A DNA stretch of 64,000 bases from positions 1,736,001 to 1,800,000 of the forward strand of contig CM033115.1 of assembly GCA_019321725.1 (NCBI GenBank). Direction: 5' to 3'. This document shows, piece after piece, positions 13,333-26,717 of the stretch. How positions within the stretch are numbered: the stretch's first letter is position 1; each line of letters starts with the position of its first letter. Position numbers and translations under genes: made by a program. This DNA comes from Paulownia fortunei. Lineage: Eukaryota; Streptophyta; Magnoliopsida; Lamiales; Paulowniaceae. The notes under the pieces are model-generated. The model saw only the letters and a program-made list of their open reading frames with translations. It was not told where the DNA came from and did not search any database.

Positions 13333-13340
13333 TATTTATA
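13333..13340 (-). promoter_or_regulatory. Predicted TATA box of the SEC14-like gene
   Basis: The minus strand reads ctataaatacggg, a good TATA box, 244 nt upstream of the SEC14-like ATG at 13089. It predicts a start of transcription near 13305 and a CT-rich 5' UTR of a little over 200 nt. This is from sequence only. Confidence 0.55.
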
Positions 13341-13733
13341 GCCGTGACGGAGGCCGTTAACTGGAGAGAACTTGGGTGTTCAACAAAACCGTTGGTCCCA
13401 ACATATCGATAAGGTTGATAATGACAATGGAAATAAAAGGGGTTTAAACTTAGAATTGTTTTGGTAATTTTTTTTTTTTTTTTCTATAATTCATGCTTCG
13501 CCAAATTAATTCTGAATCTTCTAAACACCTATTCCTAACACCTATAAGGAATAAATCGCGGATATGGCTCAACCAACACCTAAGTTACCAACAAAAATTG
13601 TACACTTTTGCGTACAAGAAATTCAATTCAACCCATAGTGATCGTTCGAAATACCTCAATTGTAATGTCTCACTCGCAATACAGTAATTACTCCGTACTA
13701 AAATCATTCGCAAGTTTTTGCAAGTTTCTACAA

Positions 13734-13815
13734 GGATTCGAATCCCCACCCTACCGCTAGAATCAATTGCAAGTCAATTGTTCCGCCAGTTGAACTATTT
13801 CCCAGTGGGCTAATT
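13734..13815 (-). mobile_element. tRNA-like / SINE head
   Basis: On the minus strand an A-box-like tagttcaactgg (13797-13786) is followed about 40 nt later by a near-consensus B box ggggattcgaatcc (13747-13734). This is the spacing and content of a tRNA internal promoter. The upstream part reads gcccactggg and no closed acceptor stem is obvious, so this looks like the head of a tRNA-derived SINE rather than a working tRNA. The downstream body may extend to about 13680. Confidence 0.5.
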
Positions 13816-16800
13816 TGATAATTTTTACTACTATAAATGAGTTAAGAATGAATTTGAACTTTTATTTTAAAACTCACGTTACTTTCAATTTGCGTTGTTT
13901 ATTTTTTTTTAAAATATTATTTATATATATTTATTTATGTGATAGTTTTTTTTAAATGTATATTTTTATAAAATTTTAGTATATTATTTTTAAAAATATA
14001 TATTTAATACTTTAAAAATAATACAATATGTCTAACCTATCAAATTTGGGGCGAATTCGAATCTCGATCTTAAAAAAATCTTGGCGGGTGATTTGAGATT
14101 TAGCCAAATTCACTTAATTACCTTATATAAAAGATACATTTAATATACATATATTGAGTGTCTTTACTATTAAGTGTCACATTTAATATAAATAAGACAC
14201 TTATAAATAAATTCATAAAAATTTAATACACATATATTGGGAGTAGCCCGGATTCAATCGATATTGAGTTAGTTATAAAAAAAATCGTAATATTTGATTA
14301 ATCTTATCTTAAAATTACCAAGCACGTTGTAACACTAATTCCTTAATATTTTAGAAGTTAGTTAAGATTTAGTATGAAGTACAATATATTTTGCAAGGAA
14401 ATCTTGTAAAACCATTGCCTCGTGAAGTCTTTTGGTAATTTAAGCATTTTTTTATTATTGAGAATAATAAATCTGTAAATATTTTTAGTGAAGCGATTAA
14501 TTATATTATTGAAAATAGTAAAATAAAAATATGTTGAACACTTCAATTATAATTTGCTATGGTATTTGTTGAGTACTTCAACTATTCTTTGTTGTATAAG
14601 ATTTATTGAATCTAAATAGATAAAAAAAAACAATAAATTAAAAATGAAAGTCAAATAGCAAAAATTGCCTCAACCTATCCCATCCAAAATGACCGTAAAG
14701 TACAATTTCATTGTCCATCATGCCAAACTTTAATCAAAATATTCTATATCTACAAATTTATGATCTATCCAAAATATTAGCAAAATTTGTGGACCCGTTA
14801 CATATATTCTAAAACATTATTTTTAAAATCAAATCTCATTGATAAATTAATTAGTGATTAACTCGCATCGATCGATTAATCAGTAATTCACTTGGTCGAT
14901 TTAAATAATTAAAAATTTAATTAAATTGTCTTTAATCGGATAAATAGATAAGAATTGAAAAACCCATCGATTCTTAAAATTTTTTTTTTTTTTGGAGGAA
15001 GTTAAACTTGGTATATGATTATTTGAATATAATTATTTAAATTTTAAAGTTTATTAGATGTGTTTTTTTATTTTTTTTATTATTAAAATTTAATACATAA
15101 TAATTAATATATTATATTTTTATTTTTATATAATATAATAAAAAATATAATTAATTTTTATTAAATTAATTAAATCAATAATTAAAAATAAATTCAATCA
15201 ATTGAATCATTAATTAATAATAAAATTGATTTATAATCAATTAGATTATAAAAATACAGTAAAGAGAACAATTCATAAGAAATCGAGGCCAAACGGAAAA
15301 CGTCCGCCCAGTTTCACAGTTGCTTTCCCATTTTACCCCTCATGATTTGACGTCTCTGGATTTGCATTTAATTTTTGTTTGAGTTATAGTTATTGACAAT
15401 AATGGTGTGTTTATACTTCCAAAAAGCAAAACAAAAAATAAAAATAAAAATAAAAACAAAAAACAACAAATAAATAAATAAAACAGAAAAAAACAATAAT
15501 GGGGTGTTTGTATATGTAAGTGGGAGGCATTGGATGATGTCTGCAGTTCATTCAATGATGCTTTCATTGAGTGTATTATAGGCACATAATAAAATATGTC
15601 CCTTTTTTTTTAATTTTTTTTTGATAAAAGAATTATAAATTAAAATTAATTCAAAAAATTCTAGTTTAAATCCAATTCGAGAATGTAATATTATTATGTC
15701 TTCCGAAGGCATATACCAATCCCATGTCACATGATCATGTGTAGTTGCTAATTTATGAATAATACAGTCTAAATTTGTTTCAAACTCGATAATTTTAAAA
15801 TTAATTTTTATATAATTTTATTTCAAATCAAGTCGTGCCTAAACTTGATGATTAGGGTTTGAATTTAAATGCAAGCTAAACATGAGTGGAGGTATGTTCA
15901 ACTTAAAAATTGGACTTGGGCTTGTATTAATAGTAAATATATATAAGGTATGTAAATTATATAAAATTTACTCGTCAAGTCAAGAAATTCAAAATTTTAA
16001 GGATAATATAAAAAACTTAAATTAGAAAAAAAAATGCTAAAATCAACCCAAAAAGGAATTTACAAGTTGGCAGTGCATTGGAGTTGATTTTGTTTAGTAT
16101 AGAGATAATTGGTATTTTGGTTTTGTGAATTTAAATTTAATTATTTTGTCATTCTAGTTGGACGTAATTTGTTTTTGAATATTTTGTTAATTTTTTATAT
16201 TTGAAAAATTAAATTAAAATTCGATTATACTAGAAATTAATAAATTAATTTTGATATTATGTTTTATATTTATCGTGCTTTTACTTACTTTTAGATTATA
16301 TAAGATATATTTATAACTATATTATTGAAAAATTAAACACAACTTATAGATAATTATTTAATAAAAATATAAATAATCGGAATTTTATTATTTATTTGTA
16401 GGATAACAATTAATACTTAAAAAAAATTAGATATAATTTTTTGGTTTTGTATATTTGTTACAATATAATATATTCATCAACTATTATAAGGAATACATAT
16501 AATATGTGTACTAAAATATTTCATCTCAAAAGTATAAATATTATTAGTTATGTCCAAAATATATATGAAAAATAAGAATAAATTTTAATTATATATTGAT
16601 ACACACACACACACTAATATTGTCATGCCTTAAAAGTGTTTGTCTTGCAATCTATAGTAATTCACCACGTTAAAATAAAAAAATTTATGTTCGATAACAA
16701 TCATAATATATATATTTTACTCTAAGAATTTTCAAATTTTTAATTATTTTTATTAGTATCATATAAAGATAAATAATCTTCCATATAAATTTGAACTTTA

Positions 16801-19800
16801 TCATATGAAAAATTGAATGAAAAATATTAAGATGTACTATTTTCATAATTGCGGTAAAATTCAAGTAACAATTGAAAGATTTGTCAATACATATATACCA
16901 ATTTTTTTTATGTATAATAAACAGATATATGAATAATTGAAAAGTATTTTTACTTTTTGTGTACATTTTAAACTTATTTAATAATACTGATACATTTCGA
17001 GATAAGAAGTTTAGTATTTATATTATACTTACTCTATATAATATTTGATAAATATACTCAATTTAAGACATTTATAATATTTAATTGAAATCTAAAAATT
17101 ATACAAAAGTTATCTGTAAATATTAATTGAATATTTTAAAAATAAAAATAAAAATTCTTATAATTTATAAAAAAATAATTTTTATTAAATAGTTATTTAT
17201 AAGATTTGTCATCATTATAATTTGAATAATATAAAATTCATATAAAATAATTTTTGCATAATTTATATATATATATATATATCATCAAAATTTGTATTCA
17301 TACTTTATTAATATGTCTATGAATTCATATATTACCCATTTTATTTTTTTCTTTGAATTTTTTGTCTTAACTTTTTTTTTTAAAAAAATAATATTATTGT
17401 GCAATTGGTTCAATCACTAAGTGTTCCACTGCAATACTCCAATAGGTGGGATGAATAATTACATTCTCGCATTTTAAATATTTAGAATATATTTTGATCG
17501 TAATACCCACAATTTTAAACCATATATTATAATTTAAATTTAAACAATCTTATGAGAATCATTAATTAAGGATAAATTAGTAAAAAATATAATAATTCAT
17601 ATAATTATCTATCAAAATATATATTTAATAAAATTTTAATTAATATATCATTCAAATAATTATATAAAATATATATAAAATTTATTAAATAATTTAATCA
17701 TAATTCTACATCTTATCATATTTTTTATTAATCATTTTTCATCCTATCTAAAGAATAAATGACCCCAAGAGTTTCCGGAGTCGAGGGGTTTAAAATGTAT
17801 CTTATTGGACTTTTACTAATGTGGGTAACTTTTTTGGGCGCGTAAAATTTCTTGTTGGATTTTATTGAATTGATCATTTTTATTTGATTCATTTATTATG
17901 ACACATAATTTATAATGCATTTATACATATTAAATATTGAATCTTTCTTAACTAGGACCAAATTAGCTAATGAAATATGGTACCAATAAATTTTTACCCT
18001 ATTAAATAAAAAATTGAGATTACAAAACAGGAATTTTGCAGAAAAATGGTAAAAATTAGTAGTACAGACAGAATAGTGGGTAGGTATTGTAGGGGCAAAA
18101 TTGGCCGAACTGTAATGATGAAAGTAAAAGAAGGAAAAAAACCCGTGAACGGATATTGTGGGATTTTGAACCGGCCATTTTTGGTGTTTGTGAAGATATG
18201 TTTATTGTACTGCTTCTCTGCCCCTCATGGAATTTTGCTGCTTTTTACATCAACTCTTTTGGCCTATTTATCACATCTTTCTCTTTCTCATTCTTGGATT
18301 CTTTAACCAATTGATATTTTTATATTTAAAATAAATATTAATTTTATATTTGAGTAGAATTATAATTTTTAATTGGATTAGAATTTTTTTTTATATAGAA
18401 AAAGATATATATGAATTTTCATTGTGTATAATAAAAGCAACATTATATGTACATGTCAAATCCCTATTTTAGTAGAAATTATTATTCTAGTAGAAAAATG
18501 ACACCTGTATATAGATGTCAAATTCTTATTTTAGTAGAATCAATGAACGTATTTTTCAAAATTACTTTATCCATATATTCCTCTACGGGTTTTTTTTTTT
18601 TTTTGGGAGTTATCACCATTAAACTCCAATAATTAGAGGTGTGAAATCGAGTGAATAATTCTAATAATTATTTACTATCAACGAGTAAAGCGCGAGTAAG
18701 ACATGTTCGTGATTGATTGAAGGAAATTGATATTGAAGACATGATTGTTGTTCAATTTAAATAAAATTTGTAAACGACTTTGATTTGAAATATATGAATC
18801 GACAATTTCACTTCGTTTATATATGCTCGATTCAATGAATTATGTGATTATGTGATATGTGCAAATATTAAATATATGAACTATCAATTTTATAACATTC
18901 AATATGTGAACTAATGATTTTATTATAGTATGAGACTTTTCCATTTATTGTAAAATATCTAACAGTAATACTTAATTTGCCTAATATTGTGAGTGAGTTT
19001 TAACTTGATACGGAAATTTAGAGGTGAGTTGAAAAAAAAATTATAAAATATTACATTAATTTTGAAAATTGCTCGAAAAATATGATTGTGAGATATTGAT
19101 GTTATCTCAAATTAATTTAAATGAAAAGCTTCTTTTGCAGAAGAAAATTTTATTTTAGAAACTAAAATTTTTATTGTGGGAATAAATAAAAAATAGAATC
19201 ATCAGTAGTATTATTAAAATAAAAATAAAAATGTTAAAGAACAATGTTAATAAAAAATAAATAGAAAAGAAACTTATTACTTCAACAGAAAAAAAAAAAT
19301 TACAAGAAAGATTCGTTGTACCTTACATTTGCTTGGAGAATATTTTCTAAGAAAAGAAGACAATTTTTATATAGATATAATCTTCATAAAAAACAAAAGG
19401 AAAAAGTAATATACGTAATATTTTTAATATATATTTTCTTCACAAAATAAATACACGAAATATTGTATTTTTTCTGAATAATTGGGATATTGCAAGAGTC
19501 AGAATTTTTCCTATACGTCCAGTCCAAGTTCTCCAATACGGATAAAGTAGTCATAATGTTAAGTATTAATAGAATTTCTCATGGCTTCTTTAAAATATTT
19601 TTTGTTAAAATGGAAGGCTATGACTAAAAATATTTACTTTTTACACCCATTGGCCAAAACTTTGGTACACATTTCTTCAATTTTTCTTTTTTATTTTTCT
19701 TCGATTCTTTCCCCATAAAGAATATACCTACTTCATTTATTGTATTTTTATAATTTTATAAAATTTTAAATAAAATTTAAAAAGTAAAAAAAATATATTT

Positions 19801-20384
19801 TTGTACTATTTGTTTAAAAAATATTGATAAATAATTAGTGGTGTTACATCACAAATCTAAGTACGAGGATTTTTAGGAAAAAAAAAATATTTAATTGAAA
19901 ATATAAAAATCTTATTATGAGACATTTAAATAAAGAATAGAATGATGAATTTGGAACATAAGATTATATAAGACATTCCCCACGTGTCAACATATTAAAT
20001 TGCATCCACATCTCAACTAAGAAGAAATATTTAGAAATCCTAATTTATAATTCTCAAGAGAAAAATATTGTGATTATTATATAGAGGTGATCAGCCTCAA
20101 CCCTAAAGTCAAAAATCAGCTACAAACAGTTGTAGTCAGACATTAATTTACTTATAGTGAAGGGAGATTTTTTACATTCAGTAGTTACTTTAATTCTAGT
20201 GTTTATAAAAAAATAAAGAAATATGCACATAAATATTTCAATTCACTTTATGATTTTTAGTCAAATTCCTAATAAACTACACTCATTCTAAAATTTCTTA
20301 ACTACAAAAACGACTGATTCACAATTATCGTTACAAACAAATTTGAACATATAAATTCTAAGTTTAGGATTGAAAAATAAATAA

Positions 20385-20700
20385 AACTATTCGATACTCG
20401 ATTCGATGTTGATGATTAAAAGTTCGTTTAAAATAGATTCGTTAACTTAACAAATCAAATTTGAATATATTTTTTTCGTTCGATAAGATTTGAAACTTGA
20501 CTCGAACTCGACACCATAAGTAAAAAAATAAAAAATATGTAAAAATATTAAGTTATTCGAGTTTGATTTGAGTTCGACTCGATTAAAACTCGTTCAAACT
20601 CAATTCTATTAATAATCAAACCAAACTCAAATATAATTTTTAAATTTTAATAAAAATCAAACAAACTTAAATATTATTGTGTTCGACTCAACTTGATTAA
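20385..20700. repeat. Dispersed repeat family B, copy 1
   Basis: Rich in 'attcgatt', 'gactcgat' and 'gttcgactcg' words. It aligns by eye, in the same orientation, with 48690-48985: both share 'ttcgataagat..gaaacttgactcg'-type sequence, a 'taaaaaatatgtaaaaa' block and 'aaactcaattctattaataat'. Non-coding; probably a decayed non-autonomous element. Confidence 0.5.
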
Positions 20701-23336
20701 TTTACATCCTAAATATATATTCGATACATACTATTGAATGTAATATTTAAAAACTCTTGCGACATACTAGACATTATACACTTGTGTAGCAACTTTTAAG
20801 TGTAATTGTGTTTTTAAATTTAAAATTTAGCAAAGAAAAGTAAGTAATAGCCGTTTAACTTAATAAAATCACATGTGGGGACCTGGGGGCTTTAATTTAA
20901 TCATGTTTAACATGGTTAAACCATGGTTAAGGTTTCTAAGCTGGCTTCCCAAATAATAAAAATTATATGATAATCTTTATCAAGACAATTAAACTAGTAA
21001 TCTCAAGTGAACTAAGTGTTAGATTCTTTTCGAAACCCTTTTCCCACTTTTTCTAAGCTTTTAACTTTAGCTTTAAGTCTTATGATAAACACTATTTATT
21101 TACTACTTTAAAGGTAAGGAGTACAATTTTCAATTATTTTTTTAAAAAAATAGAAATAAAAATATATTTATAAAATATTTTTTAAATCTATTAATATTTT
21201 ATATTTGTTTATACAGAAAATACCATAAAACAACTATATTGATTTCAAAATTTATATAATCAATATATAAATATAACTAATTTAAATATATTTTTTATTT
21301 TTACACAAAAAAATTGTATAAAAAATTAAACTTTAAAAATCTTATAAATATGAAAATTAGATTGAAAATGAAATCAAACGAACTCAACTATTTTGGCATT
21401 GTTTTCTTGAAGATGACTTGTCTAGTTGGGAATGGCTATTATGCACACATGACACTTTAGATTATGATTTTCTTGATTCAAATAGAAAACCACTAGCACA
21501 TGGCCAAGTGCACTCAAGTTGGATTGACCCTTACCTACCCTTTAAATTATATACAAAAATGATTTCAAAATTTGAACAACCCACCCACCCCACCCCCCCA
21601 ACCCCACATAGCATGACCACTAATTCTTTTCATCATATCATGGTTTAATCATTATTTAAAAAAAAAAAAATCAACCAAATAAGTGATATACTAACTATTT
21701 GTTTATGGTTTCACTTAGTGGGCTTGTGGGGTATCAAGTCTTGATATCAATGTGTAAAGGAACATACTTTTGCCATAATAATTAATTAAGGGTGATTAAA
21801 AAGATTGAAATTTTTACAAGCCAAATTAATGAGGTTAGGACCACTTTGTTTGGTTTTTGAAAGTTGATTACGACACAACTTATGTGTGGATCTTTTTGTC
21901 CATGTAAAATTAGGCAAAATTATGTCCTCTTCTAGAAAGTCAAAAGGGAGTGTTTGTATCCATGAATGTTTAAATCTTAGTCATTGACAAAACCATGCTT
22001 CAACTAATTTGTGCATTTCTTTTTAAATAATTGGTTCTTGGATTCAATTTTTAAATATTGACATTAGTATTGTTATGTCGGTATTTATTTATTGTATTGA
22101 ATTAATTATTAATTATTATATTAATTTAGTAATCGTTATCTCAATATTTATGTATCAATTGTGCCTGATTTTAAATAATTATTAATAACAAAAAGATGTA
22201 ACGAAACAAGTTGAAAATAGTGGAGTATTGTAATCCAATAATAAAATCTAAGCTAATTTGGAAATTGAGTTTGATTATAAACTTGGTTCACATGCTTTGA
22301 CTTGGTAATTGATTGAACCAATAGAAACAACATAATAATAATCAATATCAAAGTGAACTTCAATTATATTAGTTCTTCACCAAGCCCTACTACTATTCTT
22401 TTATTTTCTTCGATTTCCATCCTAATTTATTATCTATTTTTTTCTTTAGGGGTTGGGGGTGGGGTGGGGTGGGGTTTACTAGAAAGGTGAAATGATGTGG
22501 TGGTCCTGTCAACGTTGTATATATAAAAGTAGAAAGAATTGCAAGCCAATGGTAACACCATTAATCACCCTTTTTTCTCAAAGAACCGTTTGGAATTTCT
22601 TATAATTTTAATGAAAATTATTGGTCAAATCAAGAATTAATTAGTCCTGCAAAAATTGATAAAAAATTAACAGTTTAAACCACTAAAAGAGTTACTCATA
22701 CACTACTTTATTGAATGAAATAACAAATTAATTTAACATTTCAAAGAAATGTTTTGACTATATGTCATGGAATTATTGTAGATGGTATACATAGGACCCA
22801 TATCCTATGATTGCATTATGGGCTTAGTACATAGGGAAAAGAAAAGCTTTGCAATTGTTTATAACCAAAAATAAAGAAAAAGAAAGAAAATGGAAAAACT
22901 TCTACACTTTTTTTTTTTTTTTTTATTTAGTTCCTAAAATTTTTCATGTTTAATAATATGTCCTATGTTATGTGATGATGATGCACCACTCTACCACACC
23001 AATCTAATCTTGTTCAAATTCAAATCATACAACCTCCAAATCACGTCAGCGGATACTTTATTCATTTTTTATACACAACAAATATATAAAATATTTTTTA
23101 AACATATATTTATGAAATAAATTATGAGGTAAAGCATCAAATTAAAAAAAAAAAATCTGAAGCGATAATTATATCTTCATAACTAAAATATTCTGCAACA
23201 TAATTGTGCAAGATTTTTTGTCACATGTAATTAACATAGGATTTAAGCCTATGTTACCCTTGTATTAACCCGACGTACCAAGTGAAGAATCCAGAGGCAC
23301 ATATTTCAAACCTATGTTGGTGTATTATCATATTTA

Positions 23337-23600
23337 TGGTCCATTTGGAAAGTCAGAAACAAGTTTGTCTTTGAAAAGGATAAATACAACTTGTTAAGGA
23401 TAATGTCATAGTGAGATGAATAGATTCTTGTTGCGAGATTTTCGGAGATGACCAAGAGAAATGGATGGTGGGTTTCATTAGCAAGGTAGGTAATCGTACA
23501 ATAACTAACAGAGTTATTAGCTATCCGAAAAGGGACTTATGTTTGGATTTGGAAATAAGAGTTGAAAGAGTAGAAGTGGAAATATTTATATGAGCAAATT
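23337..23600 (+). mobile_element. Decayed LINE (non-LTR retrotransposon), RNase H-like region
   Basis: Fragments translate to WSIWKVRNKFVFEKDK near 23337-23385 and, in another frame, FGDDQEKWMVGFISKVGNRT near 23440-23500. These resemble the 'W..RNk..F' and 'G.w..GF..kiG..t' words in the C-terminal RNase H region of plant LINE polyproteins. The frame is broken several times, so this is a fossil. No poly-A tail or target-site duplication was identified. Confidence 0.6.
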
Positions 23601-23912
23601 AAGATACAAAATGAAAAAATAATCTATGCGCTAATTAATATGCAAGGAGAGGGTACATTTTTTTAGAACGGGAGGCCTTATGAAAATGTACAACACTTGT
23701 TCGATGAAAATATGTATTAAAAGTGATCCTAAAAAATATATAATTGGACAATGTCGAAAACTGTTTAAGAAAATTTAGATGAGCAAATTAAGATACAAAA
23801 TGAAAAGACAATACGTGCGCTGATGAATATGCAAGGAGAGGGTACATCGTTTCAGAACGGGAGGCCTTATGGGGATGTACTAACACTTGTTCGATGAAAA
23901 TATTTATTAAAA
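23590..23912. repeat. Imperfect tandem duplication, period 189 bp
   Basis: The block beginning atgagcaaattaagatac at 23590 recurs at 23779. Both copies contain atgcaaggagagggtaca, gaacgggaggccttatg and acacttgttcgatgaaaata. The second copy reads as short open coding-like sequence (EQIKIQNEKTIRALMNMQ), suggesting a piece of a former transposon protein. It directly follows the decayed LINE segment. Confidence 0.8.
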
Positions 23913-24907
23913 TTTTCAATTAATTTTCTTTGTATATTTTATAAAAATAAATAAACAAACAAAAGAAAGTGAGCATCAAACATAGTTCTAACAGGTCTAA
24001 TCTCCATTCTTAATAAGGGGATGCCCGAAAAGTTGAGGGAGTATCACACTTAGATGTAACATGTGCAGGGTGGTAAACAAAATGAAACAAGAAGAAGAAA
24101 GAAAGGGAGAATTTGAGAAAAGCAATTTATTAAACTACATTTGGATAAAATACAAGAATTTTAAAGAGAGAGATTAAAGATAAAAATTTGGGAATTTTTT
24201 AATTAAAATATTTTCTATCGACGGATCTTTCCATCACCTTTTTGTCTCCGTCTTTAATTTGATTTAACAGAAATTAATGAATTTGTTGGCAAATCAGAGA
24301 CAGTACAAGTGCTAAAAGTTGAAACTCAGTGTTAAATTTGTTTTGTACCATAAATTAGTCTAGAATTTTTTTAGCAGCATATACTTTTAATGGCTTAAGC
24401 CCACCAAAAAATAAATAATAAGGTGACCCTTTTGAAGATTGAATCGAGTATTAATTGGTACTTAATTCTATAAATGAGTAATTTCAAATTAAATGAATTT
24501 AGTTTTTTTCTTTTGGGAGTTTTATAACTTAGTTATTTGTAAATTTTAATGCATGGTTGAGAGATTTTTTATTTCAAATAAATTGAAATCATAGTGAATC
24601 TTATAAGCCAAAGTCTAGATATACATAATTTAGTTTTTAAATCAAATTATTGAAAAAGAATTAATTAAAAATTTGAATGTAATAAATGATATATATGAGA
24701 CTATTCCTCCCCCCACCCCAACCAAAAAAACAAAAAATTATTTATAAGATTTTGAATTATAATTATTTTTGTTGGATCCAAAATGAGCCAAAGCCCAATC
24801 AATCTTGAATCCGAAATACCAAATTGGAACCAACCAAATTCAACCCAATAACGTCTAACTTCCAAAGAGAGAAAAAGAATCAACACATAGGTCCAATACC
24901 TAGAAAC

Positions 24908-25278
24908 TGTTTGGTTAGATTTATTTAAAAATCTTATAAGTTCTTACACTTTATAAAATAATTTATGAGTTTATAAGATGCTAAATTTTATTTTAAAAAT
25001 AATATATTAAAATGCTTAAATAAAATAAAATCATAAAACTTATAAAATATTACTAGTGATAATTTTATAATAAATATGATCGAAACTAAAAGATTATGTT
25101 AAAATTTTAAAAATAAGTTAGAAACTCTATTTTTTTTAAATAAGTTTATAAAATTATAACATCTAATTTTGAGAACTTATAAGTTCTTATTTTAAAAATT
25201 GACCAATCAAATGTACTACATTTTATAAGTTGTCAAACATTTTATAAAATAAACTCACCAAGTTCCAAACATCCTCCT
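24908..25278. repeat. Palindromic AT-rich MITE-like element (family A)
   Basis: Begins ctgtttggttag and ends ccaaacatcctcc, so the termini are inverted copies of GAGGATGTTTGG-like sequence. The interior carries 'cttataagttct' in both orientations and can fold on itself. A sister copy with the fuller left end gaggatgtttgg is at 43411-43705. This type is common in plant genomes as a non-autonomous, perhaps hAT-like, element. Confidence 0.55.
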
Positions 25279-26020
25279 AATATGATTCTACCTGCAGATC
25301 CAATACCACATTGCCAACCCTAACTCCCAAGTTTTTTCTTATCAATTGTATCCCAAATTTAAATGTTTATTAGCTCTATAAACTTCAATCCTACTTGGTG
25401 CTAAACAAGAAACTAGAACGAAATTTAGACCCATGAATACTACATTGGACCACAGAAGTCTTGTGGGAAATTGATAAGGTAATAACTTAATAAAAGAACA
25501 CCATGACTCAGCAAAGCTCTAAACATACCCCAGATTTGTTAGACTGGGCCAACAGGCTGAGAATACTTGAGACATACTCCTAACTCTTAAGAGGAATATT
25601 TTCTTAAAATACACGAGATATCAAGAAACCCCATAACAAAAAAGAAAATACTCAAAAACTTAGGAAAAATAAGCAGAGTGTAGAAACAAGATTTAGCTTG
25701 AGGAAGAGGGGATGACCCAAAAAAATTACAAAAGGGTTTTTTTGAAAGCTTGAAAAGAACTGCTTCCTGATAGGTACACTGGCTTCTTCTACTACAAGGG
25801 AAAAAGGTACGACAGAGACATTTTACCAAGCAGAAAAATGTGGTGTGCATGATTGGTTTGCAAGGGAATGTAAAAAGGTTTTTTTAAAAGAATGGAACCT
25901 GAAAACTTCACCCATTGTCTAAGCAAAATCACCATAGTTTCTCTCTAAACCTTGTTTTGTGCCTCTTATTTTTTGGCCCCTCCAACTCTCACCTACAATG
26001 AGCAACACCATCTTCTCCAA

Positions 26021-26717
26021 ATGGGGTGGCTACAATCCCTCTTCTCTCGCCTGAAGAAGTTGTGGCGTCTGCACTCGGCTCAGAAGAAGAGTATGCCCTT
26101 ATGCACTTACTCCAATTTGCCATTCATCTCTCGGTAGTTCCATTTGTTTCACTGATTTCCTGTGTGTGATATAATGCTACCTACTTCAAAGTTTCAAACA
26201 GACAATCCACAAGACTTCTTCCACAGATAGGTATCACTAAACATGCTGAATGAACATAACTATGTAGGGGGCACAGATGAATTCAAGATAATCAATCTAG
26301 TTAGGAAGACTAGCTTATCGTATATTTACATGACAACATAAACTTGTGTCATGCACCTGTCTGTCTGTTCTATCTCTCTCTCTCATGTCCAAGCATGCAT
26401 TATGCACAGTCACACAATAAACTGCACGGCCTAGCTCAACTCTCTTTGAGGGTATCTGATCTGGCTAACAGCATTTTTATCATCGATCTTTTTACACAAC
26501 GCAGACATCATAAACAAAACTAGCTGCCACTACTATGACTAGACACTGTTAGGGGGTAACTAATCTAGCTAACAACTACATGCTCGTTATCGAATTCTCA
26601 GGCAGAGGGATATACATCCTGTACGAGGACGTCAAGTCCTGCCCCTATGAAGACGTGCATGTACTCTGGTCCATATTAGTGGATTCTCGTCCACCAGCTT
26701 TGCCATCACCCAAATGA
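26021..26717 (+). CDS. Small conserved plant protein of unknown function (61 aa, two exons)
   Basis: Exon 1 is 26021-26090 and exon 2 is 26602-26717, joined across a 511-bp GT..AG intron (aagaaga|gtatgc ... tctcag|gcagag). The joined frame is 186 nt. It starts MGWLQSLFSRLKKLWRLHSA, passes SRGIYILYEDVKSC and DVHVLWSILVDS, and ends PPALPSPK. I recognise the pattern MGWLQSL..LKKLW..HSAQ..RGIYILYEDVKSCP.EDV.VLWSIL from small uncharacterised proteins of other dicots, which supports both exons and the splice. There is no clear signal peptide or membrane segment. The N-terminus is an amphipathic basic/aromatic helix candidate, and the second half has paired Cys-Pro/Glu-Asp residues. A simple ORF scan splits it and gives a false tail from reading into the intron. 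It stands alone, 2.3 kb beyond the 3' end of the SurE gene (convergent orientation). Confidence 0.82.

Larger units (their letters stand above)
13090..26020. other. Gene-poor intergenic stretch of about 12.9 kb
   Basis: Past the SEC14 promoter I see no gene until 26021. The sequence is very AT-rich with long poly-A/T and AT tracts (for example 15070-15250, 16200-17340 and 17580-17710). Recognisable items are a tRNA-like SINE (about 13734-13815), a dispersed repeat (20385-20700), G-rich runs at 22447-22475, a decayed LINE RNase H segment (about 23330-23600) followed by a 189-bp tandem repeat, and a palindromic repeat (24908-25278). The small ORFs at 18046, 21418 and 25587 show no family resemblance and were not accepted. 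Confidence 0.5.

Noticed and set aside
18046..18306. 86-codon plus ORF, with promoter-like CT-rich sequence after it
   Set aside because: No homology recognised and no downstream exons found; might be a promoter relic, but nothing supports a gene.
21418..21648. 76-codon plus ORF starting MSSWEWLLCTHDTLDY
   Set aside because: Relies on a non-ATG start and runs into a C-rich low-complexity tail; no family match.
25587..25850. 87-codon minus ORF just before the 61-aa gene
   Set aside because: Phe/Cys/Ser-rich translation without motif; lies in the upstream region of the small gene.
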